30,947 nt of DNA from JANOBJ01 sp031411575 (lineage in GTDB: Bacteria; Pseudomonadota; Gammaproteobacteria; Burkholderiales; Burkholderiaceae_C). The notes under the pieces are model-generated. The model worked only from the letters and a program-made list of their open reading frames with translations. It had not been told where the DNA came from and made no database searches. Below, piece after piece: positions 16,511 to 24,090 of the stretch. How positions within the stretch are numbered: the first letter of the stretch is position 1; every line of letters starts with the position of its first letter. The stretch covers positions 1-30,947 of the forward strand of contig JANOBJ010000044.1 in NCBI GenBank assembly GCA_031411575.1, given 5' to 3'. The position numbers and the translations under genes were made by a program.

Positions 16511-18085
16511 CTAGGCGTCGGCCCAGCCTGCGCTGCGCAGGTGGCCGATGAAGCGCTCCATCTGCCGGGCATCGACAAACGGGTGCCCGAAGCGCAACGC
16601 GCTCGGCGAATACGGCCCGAATGGTTTGGCCTGCTCCAGCGCCCGCGCGGCGGCGGCACTGTCGCCAGCAGCAGTCTGGCAGGCGGCCAGCAGGTAATAG
16701 TTGAAGAACCAGTTGGCCCGGTTGGCGGTGGCCTGCTGCGCGTACTTGACGGCCTGGGCGTAGTCTTCGTCGATGTAGCAGGCAATCGCGCGCGAGCGCA
16801 CCCACAGGCTCAGGTGCGGGTCGTGCGGGCTGGCATCGATGGCCTGCAGCACGTACTCCACCGCCTCGTTGGTGCGGCCCGAGAACGCCAGCAGCCGGCC
16901 CAGCTCGCCGGCCGCCGCCGCGAACTGCGGGTACAGCGTGAGCGCGTATTCCAGCTCGGCAATGGCCTGCGGGATATTGCCGGTGAACGAGAGCGCCGTG
17001 CCCAGCGTGAAGTGGGCGTAGCTGTCGGTGTCGTCATGGCGGATGGCGCGCAAGGCCAGCCGGTTGGCCTCGATGATTTCGGCCTTGGGGTCGGGCGCCC
17101 AGCCAGCCCACACGCGCGACATGTGGGTGAACGCCATCAGCGACAAACACGATGAATCTTCCGGCTTGATCGCCAGCGCCTGCGTGAGCAGTTTTTGCGC
17201 CTCGTCGTTGTGTTTGCGCGAGGTGCGCCAGAAGTGCCAGCGCGCGCGCATCAGCAGTTCCCAGTGCGCCATGTTGGGCGTGTTGCGCTGGCTAATGAGG
17301 TATTCCTCGCGCCGCAGGTCCACCGGTTCGATGGCGCTGACGATGGCCGCCGAAATCTCGTTCTGCACATTGAACAGGTCGTCCAGCGGCCGGTCGTAGC
17401 GCTGCGACCACAGGGTTTCGCCGCTGTCGCCGTCCACCAGCTCGGCGGTGACGCGCACCGACGTGCCTGAGCGGCGCACGGTGCCCGACACCAGGTAGTG
17501 GCAATCGAGCTGCTTGCACACGGCCGCGGTGGACGCGATCGGCGGGCGTACCGAAAACGACGAATTGCGCGCGATCACAAACAGCCAGCGCGAGCGCGTC
17601 AGCTTGGAGATGATGTCCTCGGCCACGCCGTCTGAAAAATACTCTTGCGTCGGGTCGTCGCTGAGGTTGGCAAACCGCAGCACCGCCAGCGAGCGCGAGG
17701 CGCGCGAGTGCGCCGCCGCACCGCCCGAGGTGGGGACCAACAGGGACGCCGGCGCGGTACCGGGTTCGGGCTCGAGTGGCTTGACCCGGGCGGTGAAGCG
17801 GTAACCGCGCCCCGGCACGGTGGCAATCAGCTCGGCCCCCAGCACCTTGCGCAGCGTGGACACGTGCACCTGCAGGTTGTTTTCCTCGACGATCAGGCCG
17901 GGCCACACCCGCTCCAGCAGCAGCGCCTTGCTGACCAGTTCGCCCGCGTGTTGCACCAGAACCACGAGCACATCGAAGGCGCGTGCGCCCAGCGGCACCG
18001 GCTCGCCCTTCGCGATCAGCTGGCGTTCGTGGATACGCAGCGAAAAGTCTGCAAACCCCAGTTCAGCGGACAAATCAGCGGTCAT
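16511..18085 (-). CDS. Winged-helix regulator with TolB-like and TPR domains
   Basis: A 524-residue protein in three parts. Residues about 8-105 are an OmpR/PhoB-type winged helix (RAFDVLVVLVQHAGELVSK, NNLQVHVSTLRKVLG, PGRGYRFTARV). Residues about 130-270 are a TolB/FlgO-like domain (SLAVLRFANLSDDPTQEYFS, HYLVSGTVRRSG, TLWSQRYDRPLDDLF). The rest, to the end, is TPR-like helices. Unlike CadC or ToxR there is no transmembrane segment between the parts, so it is a soluble regulator, and the TPR region probably senses a partner or ligand. AGGAAG precedes the ATG. It is encoded upstream of the large flavoprotein and divergent from an unknown gene, both plausible targets. Confidence 0.87.
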   Translation of the reverse strand: MTADLSAELGFADFSLRIHERQLIAKGEPVPLGARAFDVLVVLVQHAGELVSKALLLERVWPGLIVEENNLQVHVSTLRKVLGAELIATVPGRGYRFTARVKPLEPEPGTAPASLLVPTSGGAAAHSRASRSLAVLRFANLSDDPTQEYFSDGVAEDIISKLTRSRWLFVIARNSSFSVRPPIASTAAVCKQLDCHYLVSGTVRRSGTSVRVTAELVDGDSGETLWSQRYDRPLDDLFNVQNEISAAIVSAIEPVDLRREEYLISQRNTPNMAHWELLMRARWHFWRTSRKHNDEAQKLLTQALAIKPEDSSCLSLMAFTHMSRVWAGWAPDPKAEIIEANRLALRAIRHDDTDSYAHFTLGTALSFTGNIPQAIAELEYALTLYPQFAAAAGELGRLLAFSGRTNEAVEYVLQAIDASPHDPHLSLWVRSRAIACYIDEDYAQAVKYAQQATANRANWFFNYYLLAACQTAAGDSAAAARALEQAKPFGPYSPSALRFGHPFVDARQMERFIGHLRSAGWADA

Positions 18086-18202
18086 TCTTCCTTGTGAGCA
18101 GCAAAAAGCAGTAACGGCAGGCGCGGCAGATAACGCCGTTCCGGGGGTTTTGGCGCGGCCAAACGCCCGTACGCCCGGTAAAAGCTGGCCGAGTACGCCG
18201 AG

Positions 18203-18245
18203 TTTAAGGACTTTTCAGGACTATCCAGTCCCGCTTAAAGACTTG
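18203..18245. promoter_or_regulatory. Repeated GGACT motifs in the divergent region
   Basis: Between the winged-helix regulator gene (start 18085) and the unknown gene at 18361, GGACT occurs at 18208 and 18218, exactly 10 bp apart. AGTCC follows at 18226-18230 and AGACT at 18239. The block is framed by TTTAAG (18203-18208) and CTTAAA (18234-18239). OmpR/PhoB-type proteins bind direct repeats spaced by about one helical turn, so this is a reasonable operator candidate for the adjacent regulator. The rest of 18086-18360 holds nothing else I can assign. Confidence 0.4.
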
Positions 18246-18360
18246 AACGTGGCATGCCGTAGACACTGCAGTCATGTCACACATCAACAGCGGCAACAGC
18301 CCACACAGTGCCCCCCGGTATCAACTCGGGGTTAGTACTTACGGCTTAAGGGAGTGGAAG

Positions 18361-19002
18361 ATGGAGAGGGAGTTTGCAAGCGCCCATAACAAGCAGTGGG
18401 CCCAGGAATCCGCGCAGCCGCCACAGAGCGACGCACAGGGTGGGCACCGCGAGGCGGCGCAGGCAAAGACAGCGGACGGGCCGATGTGGAAGCGCACCGT
18501 CTTGCAGACCACTGCAGGCGGCCGGGAGGAGGCGTTTTCCATCGGCCCCGACGATTTTGTCTGGAGCTACCTCACCGGCAATGCCGATTTTTCAGCAGGT
18601 CGACTGGTCAGCACTGGCCTCTCGGCCTCGGTCTTCACAGTGGGCAAGCTGCCCAGTGGCGGCATGGTGGTGGTGGCCGCCGAGGGCGGCAAACTGCGCT
18701 GCGTGGTCGAAACGGGCGACAAGAAGCCGCGCTGGTCCGAGCCGCAGGCGGTGCATTTCAAGGGCCTGACCGGAGGCGCGGTGATCCACAAAGTGGTGAC
18801 GCAGACCCTCAACCAGACGCTGTTTGTGGGTGTGCTGACCCGCAAGACCGGCGCGGACGGCAAGGATGCGTATGACTTCTGGGACGGTGTCTGGGTGGGC
18901 GATCGCCCGGTGTTTTGCAACTCGCCGGTCGAATGGCGCGCCGAAAACAACATCTGGTGGGACGCCATCGCCAGGAACGCACGCCACGTGGCCGTGTCGT
19001 GA
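18361..19002 (+). CDS. Hypothetical protein, 213 aa
   Basis: Not recognised. ATG 18361 is chosen because AAGGGAG (18348-18354) lies 6 nt before it; an in-frame ATG at 18274 would add 29 residues but has no ribosome binding site. The first 40 or so residues are polar and low in complexity (rich in Q, A, E). The rest looks like a folded beta-rich domain: FSIGPDDFVWSYLTGNADF, VFTVGKLPSGGMVVVAAEGG, DFWDGVWVGDRPVFC and a tryptophan-rich end. There is no signal peptide, membrane helix or catalytic motif I can name. Divergent from the winged-helix/TPR regulator and possibly controlled by it. Confidence 0.75.
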   Translation: MEREFASAHNKQWAQESAQPPQSDAQGGHREAAQAKTADGPMWKRTVLQTTAGGREEAFSIGPDDFVWSYLTGNADFSAGRLVSTGLSASVFTVGKLPSGGMVVVAAEGGKLRCVVETGDKKPRWSEPQAVHFKGLTGGAVIHKVVTQTLNQTLFVGVLTRKTGADGKDAYDFWDGVWVGDRPVFCNSPVEWRAENNIWWDAIARNARHVAVS

Positions 19003-19031
19003 GCCGGAGCCCGCAGCGGGCGTCAAAGCGC

Positions 19032-19099
19032 TTTTTTTGAATCAAATAGGCCTGTGGTGCGCATCGAGTGGTCATAGTTAGCTATAAATAATATAGCAA
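19032..19099 (+). repeat. Dispersed 3'-end hairpin repeat, copy 5
   Basis: TTTTTTTGAATCAAATAGG, CCTGTGGTGCGCATCGAGTG, GTCATAGTTA and the hairpin GCTATA-aataa-TATAGC (19081-19097). It follows the unknown 213-residue protein gene by 30 bp and precedes the 3' end of the convergent DUF2059 gene. The remaining bases to 19202 hold no gene. Confidence 0.9.
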
Positions 19100-19202
19100 T
19101 CAGAGTTGGCCACCGTCGAGCTTCCGCAGACATCCACGCGCATCCAGGCAGCTGCCACCCCCGCCAACCGCTGCACACCGGGCCCTGACAGCCCGAGTGG
19201 GC

Positions 19203-19811
19203 TTACTTGCTGGCGGGTTTGGGCGCTGCCGGCGCGGGTTTGGCCGCCGACGGGTCATACACCGCCAGCCGTTTGGAGATCGACTGCTCCAGCGCCTTGA
19301 GCCGCGGCTCCACGGTCGGGCGGGTGTCGGTCACCAGCTTTTCGAGCAGCGCCTTCTGCAACTCGCCGCCCACCTGCTGGTACTTGGCGAACGCCGGCGA
19401 CTCCATCACCGTCACCACCTGCTTGAGCTCGTCCTCGGTGAACTTTTCCTCCAGCATCGCGCCGATGGTGCCAGGCGCCAGCTTGATGGCCCGGCCCTGC
19501 ACCAGCGGCACGGCTTCGTCTACGTACTTCTTCGCGTCGGCCTGGATCTCCTTGCCCACCGCTTCCTGCTTGTCGGGCGGCACGCGGCTCTGCAGGAACG
19601 CGCCTGCCCGGTCCAGCATGGCACCCGCCGGCTGCTCAGCCAGCGAGCGCGCAATGTTCTCGATGCCGGGCTGCTGCAATTTGAGGATGCGCGCCACCAG
19701 CTCTTTCTTGACAGGCGTGGACGCGCCACCAGCGGCAGGCGGCGTGGATTGGGCCTGCGCACCCAGAGCGCCCAGCAGCAAAGCCAGGGAAATCAGATGT
19801 TTTTTCGTCAT
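19203..19811 (-). CDS. DUF2059 family secreted protein
   Basis: A 202-residue protein with a signal peptide MTKKHLISLALLLGALGAQA and probable cleavage after AQA. The DUF2059 domain (about residues 85-170) is seen in LAPGTIGAMLEEKFTEDELK and VMESPAFAKYQQVGGELQKA. The C-terminus is a lysine/proline/alanine tail. The family is periplasmic and of unknown function. A GTG one codon upstream (19814) is possible; no strong ribosome binding site is present for either. Divergent from the aldolase gene. Confidence 0.87.
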   Translation of the reverse strand: MTKKHLISLALLLGALGAQAQSTPPAAGGASTPVKKELVARILKLQQPGIENIARSLAEQPAGAMLDRAGAFLQSRVPPDKQEAVGKEIQADAKKYVDEAVPLVQGRAIKLAPGTIGAMLEEKFTEDELKQVVTVMESPAFAKYQQVGGELQKALLEKLVTDTRPTVEPRLKALEQSISKRLAVYDPSAAKPAPAAPKPASK

Positions 19812-19950
19812 CACCCATGGTAATCGCTGACGCGGAGTGGCTTGTGTCTGGCAGGTACAGTGTGTTTCCAGCGGTAGTCGGGGCGGAAATCGGCAAGAAA
19901 GGGCGAAAACGGCCCTGCAGGACGGCCTTCAAGGCGAAAAGGGGCAAGAC

Positions 19951-20691
19951 ATGAAGCAACCAGACCCGGTAACCGAACCATGGGTGGCGGCCGAGGCCCT
20001 GCGCGCCGACCTCGCGCTCGCCCTGCGCGCCGCTGCCCACCACGGCTTGAGCGAGGGCGTGTGCAACCATTTCAGCGTGGCCGTGCCCGGTGCGCCAGGC
20101 GAAGCCGAGCGCTACCTGATCAACCCGCGCGGGCTGCACTGGAGCGAGGTGCAGGCCGACGACATCGTGATGATCGACGCAGCTGGCGCCGTGCTGGCCG
20201 GGCGGCACGCGGTGGAGCCGACCGCCATGTTCATCCACGGCGCGGTGCACCGCATCGCGCGCCAGGCGGTGGTGCTGCACACCCACATGCCTTACACCAC
20301 GGCGCTCACGCTCACCTCGGCGCGCACGCTGGACACCACGCTGTCGCAAAACGCCATGCGCTTTCATGGTCGGGTGGCGGTGGACGCGCAGTACAACGGG
20401 CTGGCGCTGGACGCGACCGAAGGCGAACGCATCGCCCGCGCCATGCAGGGCGCAGACGTGGTGTTTCTGGGCAACCACGGCGTGGTGGTGTGTGGCGAGC
20501 GCATCGACTACGCCTACGACGACCTGTACTACCTGGAGCGCGCCTGCATGGTCGAGGTGCTGGCCCGCTCCACCGGCCTGCCGATGCAACCCATCAACCC
20601 CGCACTGGCCGCGCGCGTGGCCGCGCAAACGAACGGCGAGCGGCTGCAGTCAGAGCTGTTCTTTGAGAGTTTGCGGCGGTTACTGGCGTGA
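19951..20691 (+). CDS. Class II aldolase/adducin family protein
   Basis: A 246-residue soluble protein of the fuculose-phosphate-aldolase fold. GLSEGVCNHFSVAVPG and YLINPRGLHWSEV form the substrate-side loops. VVLHTHMPYTTALT supplies the paired zinc-binding histidines and VFLGNHGVVVCGE the third. The usual acidic residue near the metal would be the E in HAVEPTAMFIHGA. Members act on sugar phosphates or similar hydroxy-ketones; the substrate is not predictable. AAAGGGG before the ATG at 19951 decides the start over longer in-frame alternatives. A dispersed repeat follows its stop by 28 bp. Confidence 0.88.
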   Translation: MKQPDPVTEPWVAAEALRADLALALRAAAHHGLSEGVCNHFSVAVPGAPGEAERYLINPRGLHWSEVQADDIVMIDAAGAVLAGRHAVEPTAMFIHGAVHRIARQAVVLHTHMPYTTALTLTSARTLDTTLSQNAMRFHGRVAVDAQYNGLALDATEGERIARAMQGADVVFLGNHGVVVCGERIDYAYDDLYYLERACMVEVLARSTGLPMQPINPALAARVAAQTNGERLQSELFFESLRRLLA

Positions 20692-20718
20692 GTGGGCGCT
20701 GATCTGCCTGCAGGCCCG

Positions 20719-20786
20719 GTTTTTGAGCCAAATCGGCCTGTTGTCCGCTTCCCCTGGTCATTGTTTGCTATTAATATAATAGCTAA
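20719..20786 (+). repeat. Dispersed 3'-end hairpin repeat, copy 6
   Basis: TTTTTGAGCCAAATCGGCC, TGTTGTCCGCTTCCCCTGG, TCATTGTTT and the hairpin GCTATT-aatat-AATAGC (20767-20783). It fills the space between the convergent aldolase and RluA-type genes; the last stem base is also the last base of the RluA stop codon on the other strand. Confidence 0.9.
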
Positions 20787-21730
20787 TCAGGAAAACCCAG
20801 TTTCAAGCGGCTGCTGAAGCTGCGCTCCTCCCCCGTGATCGGGTCCCAAAAGCTCAAATGTTCGGCCAGCAGGCGCAGCGGGTTGGCGGGGTCGTCCTGG
20901 CCTTCGGGTTGCAGGGTGGGGTAGATCCGGTCGCCCAGGATCGGCAGGCCGAGTGCGGCCATGTGCACGCGCAGCTGGTGGCGGTTGCCGGTGAGCGGGT
21001 GCAGGCGGTAGCGGGCCCAGGCGCCGTCGGTTTCGATCAGGTCGATGCGGGTGTGGGCGGGGGTGCGGCGGGGTGAATCCATACGCGAAGCGGCTGTGTC
21101 CGCGTCGGCCGGGCCTGCATCGGCGGCGCCCTTCAGTTCGCGCATCTGCATGAAGTTGTCGCCTTCCACCAGCAAGCTCTCGCGCGTCAGCGGAAACTGC
21201 AGCGCTGCGTGCCACGGCGCGATCGCCTGGTAGCTTTTGCGCACGGCGCGCTGCGCAAACAGCGTGTGGTAACGCCCGCAGGTGGCGGGCTGCTTGGCCA
21301 ACAGCACCAGGCCGGCGGTTTCACGGTCGATGCGGTGCAGCGGGGTCAGGCTGTCGATACCCAGCTGGCGCCGCAGCCGCACCAGAAGCGTCTGCTGCAG
21401 GTATTTGCCGGTGGGCGTGACCGGCAGAAAGTGCGGCTTGTCGGCGACCACCAGCAAGTCATCCTCAAACAGCACGCTGGCTGCTGCGGCGATGACGGGT
21501 TCGGCCGGCAGGCTGCGGTAGTAAAAAAGGCGGGTGTGGGGCTGGTAGGCCTGGTCGGGCGTAGCGGGGCGGCCATGCTCATCCACCACGTCGCCGCGGG
21601 CCATGCGCGCGGTCCATTCGGGGGCCGGGATGGCCGGAAAGCGCGCGCACAAAAAGTCGAGCAGGTTCGCCCATCGCCCGGCAGGCAGGCCCACGCAGCT
21701 GGGGCCTACGCCGTCGCGGGTGGGCAGCAT
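20783..21730 (-). CDS. RluA family pseudouridine synthase
   Basis: Isomerises uridine to pseudouridine in rRNA or tRNA. The 315-residue protein has the catalytic aspartate D134 in LTPLHRIDRETAGLVLLAK (the usual HRLDRDTSG reads HRIDRETAG), plus VLFEDDLLVVADKPHFLPVTP upstream and LHPLTGNRHQLRVHMAALG and ILGDRIYP downstream. There is no clear S4 domain. A polar alanine/aspartate-rich insert of about 25 residues (around 200-225) follows MQMRELKG. GAAGG about 8 nt before the ATG supports the start. It begins 18 bp after the trhO stop, so the two RNA-modification genes probably form an operon. Its TAG stop overlaps a dispersed repeat. Confidence 0.9.
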   Translation of the reverse strand: MLPTRDGVGPSCVGLPAGRWANLLDFLCARFPAIPAPEWTARMARGDVVDEHGRPATPDQAYQPHTRLFYYRSLPAEPVIAAAASVLFEDDLLVVADKPHFLPVTPTGKYLQQTLLVRLRRQLGIDSLTPLHRIDRETAGLVLLAKQPATCGRYHTLFAQRAVRKSYQAIAPWHAALQFPLTRESLLVEGDNFMQMRELKGAADAGPADADTAASRMDSPRRTPAHTRIDLIETDGAWARYRLHPLTGNRHQLRVHMAALGLPILGDRIYPTLQPEGQDDPANPLRLLAEHLSFWDPITGEERSFSSRLKLGFPD

Positions 21731-21748
21731 GGGCGGGCCTTCATCGCC

Positions 21749-22681
21749 TCACGGGGAATCGGTGGTGTCGTCAGGCGCGGCGGTGGCGCCCGCCGCGGCC
21801 AGCCGTTTGGCGCGCGCCAGCCGCCAGGCGTCGTCGGGGTCGCCATCGGGTGCGCCGCTGTACACATCGTCCAGCGTGGTAGCGGTCTCGGTCAGATGGG
21901 TGTCCAGCGCCACGCGGTTGTCGAACACAAAACACTCACCTTGCCAGTCGCGGTCGGCGTCGGGCATTTGCTGGAAGTAATTGAGGATGCCGCCTTCGAG
22001 CTGATAGGCGGTCAGCCCCAGGTCGAGCATCCAGGCGCTGGTTTTCTCGCAGCGGATGCCGCCGGTGCAGTACATCGCCACGCGCTTGCCGTCACGCTTC
22101 CACTCGTCGGCATGGGCCAGCACGTATTGGGGGAAGTCGCGAAAGTTGGCCACCTGCGGGTCAATCGCGTTGGCAAAGTGGCCGAGGCGGTATTCAAAGC
22201 TGTTGCGGTTGTCCAGCAGCACCACGTCGGCCTGCGTGATCAGCTCGCGCCAGGCCTGCGGGCTGACGTTGATGCCAGTCTGGCGGGCTGCATCCACGCC
22301 GGCGATGCCCAGCGGCACGATCTCGGCTTTCAGGTGCACTTTCAGCTTGTGAAAGGGCACGGTGGTGCAGGCGCTGCGCTTGAAAACCATGCCGCTGAAC
22401 GCGCCGCCCAGCCGCGGGTCGGTCAGCAGCGCGTGCTCGATCGCATCCAGCGCGGGCTGCGGGCCGGCCAGCATGCCGTTGATGCCTTCGGGCGCGACCA
22501 GGATGCTGCCGCTGAGGGCTGACTGCGCGGGGTTTGCCGGGTGCGGAGCGGCCGTCAGCTCGCGCAACAGCGCGACCACGCTTTGCGGCTCGGGCAGGGG
22601 CACGAACTTGTAGAAGGCGGTGTGCCACAGGGCGGCGGCGGCGGCGGGGGCAGCGAGAGCGGGTGAGGCGGGATGCGTCAT
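21749..22681 (-). CDS. trhO: tRNA uridine 5-hydroxylase, rhodanese-type (TrhO/YceA)
   Basis: Uses O2 to hydroxylate U34 of certain tRNAs to 5-hydroxyuridine, a step toward cmo5U or mo5U. The 310-residue product has the family order: an N-terminal ferredoxin-like part (AFYKFVPLPEPQ, SILVAPEGINGMLAG, FHKLKVHLKAEIVPLG) and a rhodanese domain (VVLLDNRNSFEYRLGHF). The active-site loop is CTGGIRCEKTSAW, with the reactive cysteine at about residue 205. The C-terminus lacks the zinc-binding-like cysteine cluster of some members and ends in a degenerate acidic/alanine tail. ATG 22681 is chosen where homology starts; an upstream TTG at 22714 is unlikely. Confidence 0.92.
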   Translation of the reverse strand: MTHPASPALAAPAAAAALWHTAFYKFVPLPEPQSVVALLRELTAAPHPANPAQSALSGSILVAPEGINGMLAGPQPALDAIEHALLTDPRLGGAFSGMVFKRSACTTVPFHKLKVHLKAEIVPLGIAGVDAARQTGINVSPQAWRELITQADVVLLDNRNSFEYRLGHFANAIDPQVANFRDFPQYVLAHADEWKRDGKRVAMYCTGGIRCEKTSAWMLDLGLTAYQLEGGILNYFQQMPDADRDWQGECFVFDNRVALDTHLTETATTLDDVYSGAPDGDPDDAWRLARAKRLAAAGATAAPDDTTDSP

Positions 22682-22811
22682 GGGGTAGGGCTGCGCGCGG
22701 CCGGTCGTGGCCAAAGGGCGGGAACCCTGATTTTCCCATGCTCCGGGTCGGCGGCGCGTGTCGGGTAGGCGGAGCGGGGCGGCAGCTGGCCCGCCATGCC
22801 AATTTTCGCTG

Positions 22812-22876
22812 AATTTTGAATGAAATCGCGCTCTGGTCGGCGTCCCGTGGGCATTGGTTGCTAGTTATTTAATAGC
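22812..22876 (+). repeat. Dispersed 3'-end hairpin repeat, copy 7
   Basis: AATTTTGAATGAAATCGCG, TCTGGTCGGCGTCCCGTGG, GCATTGGTT and a weakened hairpin GCTA...AATAGC. This copy is the one whose hairpin end, not its T-rich end, abuts a gene's stop: the last codons and TAA of the DUF1294 gene (minus strand) lie in the hairpin. On the other side it is about 130 bp from the trhO start. Confidence 0.8.
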
Positions 22877-23290
22877 GTACACCCGTGGCGCGAGCCAGAC
22901 CAGCCACCCCGCCAGCGCCGCGCCGTGCAGCACCACGGTGGTCCAGTACGTGTTCTGGAACGATGTTTTGCGCGATTTGTGGCGCAACACCTGCTGCGCC
23001 AGCCACGCCCCCGGCCAGCCGCCGGCCAGGCTCCAGAGGTGCAGGGTTTTCTCCGGGATGCGCCAGCGGCGCTGCTGCGCGGCGTATTTGTCCTGCCAGT
23101 ACGCAAAAAAGGTGAGCAGGCTGATGAGCGGCCCGGCGGCCAGCACCCACTGCGGCAGTCGCCCCGCCCAGACGCCCCAGCCGATGGCGGCTGCGTAGGC
23201 CAGCATCAGCGGCACGGCGAGCGCTGCACCGCGAGTGACGCGGAATCCACGCGCGGCTTCCCGGCGCACGATGCTGTCGCGCTGTCTCAT
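22865..23290 (-). CDS. DUF1294 family membrane protein
   Basis: A 141-residue inner-membrane protein. The signature AYWQDKYAAQQRRWRIPEKT followed by LHLWSLAGGWPGAWLAQQVL and RHKSRKTSFQ defines DUF1294. Three to four hydrophobic helices are visible (LAVPLMLAYAAAIGWGVWAG, WVLAAGPLISLLTFFAYW, TVVLHGAALAGWLVWLAP). The family is often fused to a cold-shock domain; here the N-terminus is only a short basic stretch without one. Function unknown. The last residues (AIK) and TAA stop are encoded within repeat copy 7. No clear ribosome binding site. Confidence 0.88.
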   Translation of the reverse strand: MRQRDSIVRREAARGFRVTRGAALAVPLMLAYAAAIGWGVWAGRLPQWVLAAGPLISLLTFFAYWQDKYAAQQRRWRIPEKTLHLWSLAGGWPGAWLAQQVLRHKSRKTSFQNTYWTTVVLHGAALAGWLVWLAPRVYAIK

Positions 23291-23336
23291 GCGGGGGTGC
23301 GGGAGCCGGGAAGCGCGAAGGCGCGGGATGGTCTGT

Positions 23337-23406
23337 TTGCTATATTATGAATAGCTAACAATGACCAGGGGACGGGGACCATCGGCCGATTTGATTGAAA
23401 AATGGC
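23337..23406 (-). repeat. Dispersed 3'-end hairpin repeat, copy 8
   Basis: On the minus strand: ATTTTTCAATCAAATCGGCC, GATGGTCCCCGTCCCCTGG, TCATTGTTA, then GCTATtcataatATAGC and AAAC. It lies between the 56-residue basic protein gene (stop 23456) and the DUF1294 gene (start 23290), oriented with both. Confidence 0.88.
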
Positions 23407-23455
23407 CTTGAATCCCTTGGCAGGCTGAGACGCAACCGAGCCGATCAGCCGCCGA

Positions 23456-23626
23456 TCAACCGCCTTTGTGCGGACGCTTGCCGGCGTTCTTTTTGTTGCG
23501 GGTCGCTTTGCCGCGCTCCAGGCTGATTTTCTGGCCGCCGCCATTGCGACGCACGGCGATGCCGTCGATCACTTTGGGTGCGGGGGTGGCCTTGCGGTCG
23601 GCTTCGGTGACGATTTTGTTGCCCAT
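23456..23626 (-). CDS. Small, very basic protein, 56 aa, unknown function
   Basis: ATG 23626 is preceded by GGAGC at 6-nt spacing and the frame ends with TGA at 23456. The product starts MGNKIVTEADRKATPAPKVI, has a RRNGGGQKISLERGK centre, and ends in a lysine/arginine/asparagine-rich tail (RNKKNAGKRPHKGG). The high charge and lack of hydrophobic core suggest RNA, ribosome or DNA binding, but I know no named family. It is missed by a 60-residue cut-off. It lies on the same strand, 62 bp after the cytochrome c gene. Confidence 0.75.
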   Translation of the reverse strand: MGNKIVTEADRKATPAPKVIDGIAVRRNGGGQKISLERGKATRNKKNAGKRPHKGG

Positions 23627-23688
23627 GGGGTGCTCCGGTGAGGGTGTTGGTTAACCCTCGATTAAAACACGCGGCCTTGGCGCCCTCG

Positions 23689-24033
23689 TCACTTCTCGGT
23701 CACCGTGATCTTGATCGACTCATACCACGCGGCGAGATCGTCGATCTCCTGGTCGGTCAGGGGCTTGGCCATCACGCCCATCACCTCGTTCTGGCGCTTG
23801 CCGCTGCGGTAGGCCTTGAGTTGTTCGGCGGTGTAGATCGCCGGCTGCCCGGCCAGGTGGGGCGCGTTGGGCAACTGGCTCAGGCCGAGCGGGCCGTGGC
23901 AGGTGGCGCAGCTGGCGGCGCGCGCCTTGCCCGCCACCGGATCACGGGCCTGCGCGGCGCCAGCGAACAGCACGGCCAGCCCGAGCACGATGGCGGGCAG
24001 GGCAGGTGCCGGTGCGCAAATCAGTTTCAGCAT
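23689..24033 (-). CDS. Periplasmic class I cytochrome c
   Basis: A 114-residue protein with signal peptide MLKLICAPAPALPAIVLGLA... ending AGAAQA, then one haem c site CATCH (CXXCH) and a candidate distal methionine in NEVMGVMAKPLTDQE. The C-terminal IDDLAAWYESIKI helix is typical of small c-type cytochromes. ATG 24033 has GGAAGA 7 nt upstream, preferred over an in-frame start at 24048. It follows the sorbosone-dehydrogenase-like gene by 57 bp on the same strand, so it is probably that enzyme's electron acceptor. Confidence 0.9.
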   Translation of the reverse strand: MLKLICAPAPALPAIVLGLAVLFAGAAQARDPVAGKARAASCATCHGPLGLSQLPNAPHLAGQPAIYTAEQLKAYRSGKRQNEVMGVMAKPLTDQEIDDLAAWYESIKITVTEK

Positions 24034-24090
24034 GTTGCGGTCTTCCAAAAAAACAGCAGGCGTGAACCGGGATCAGGCCTGCTGCCGATT

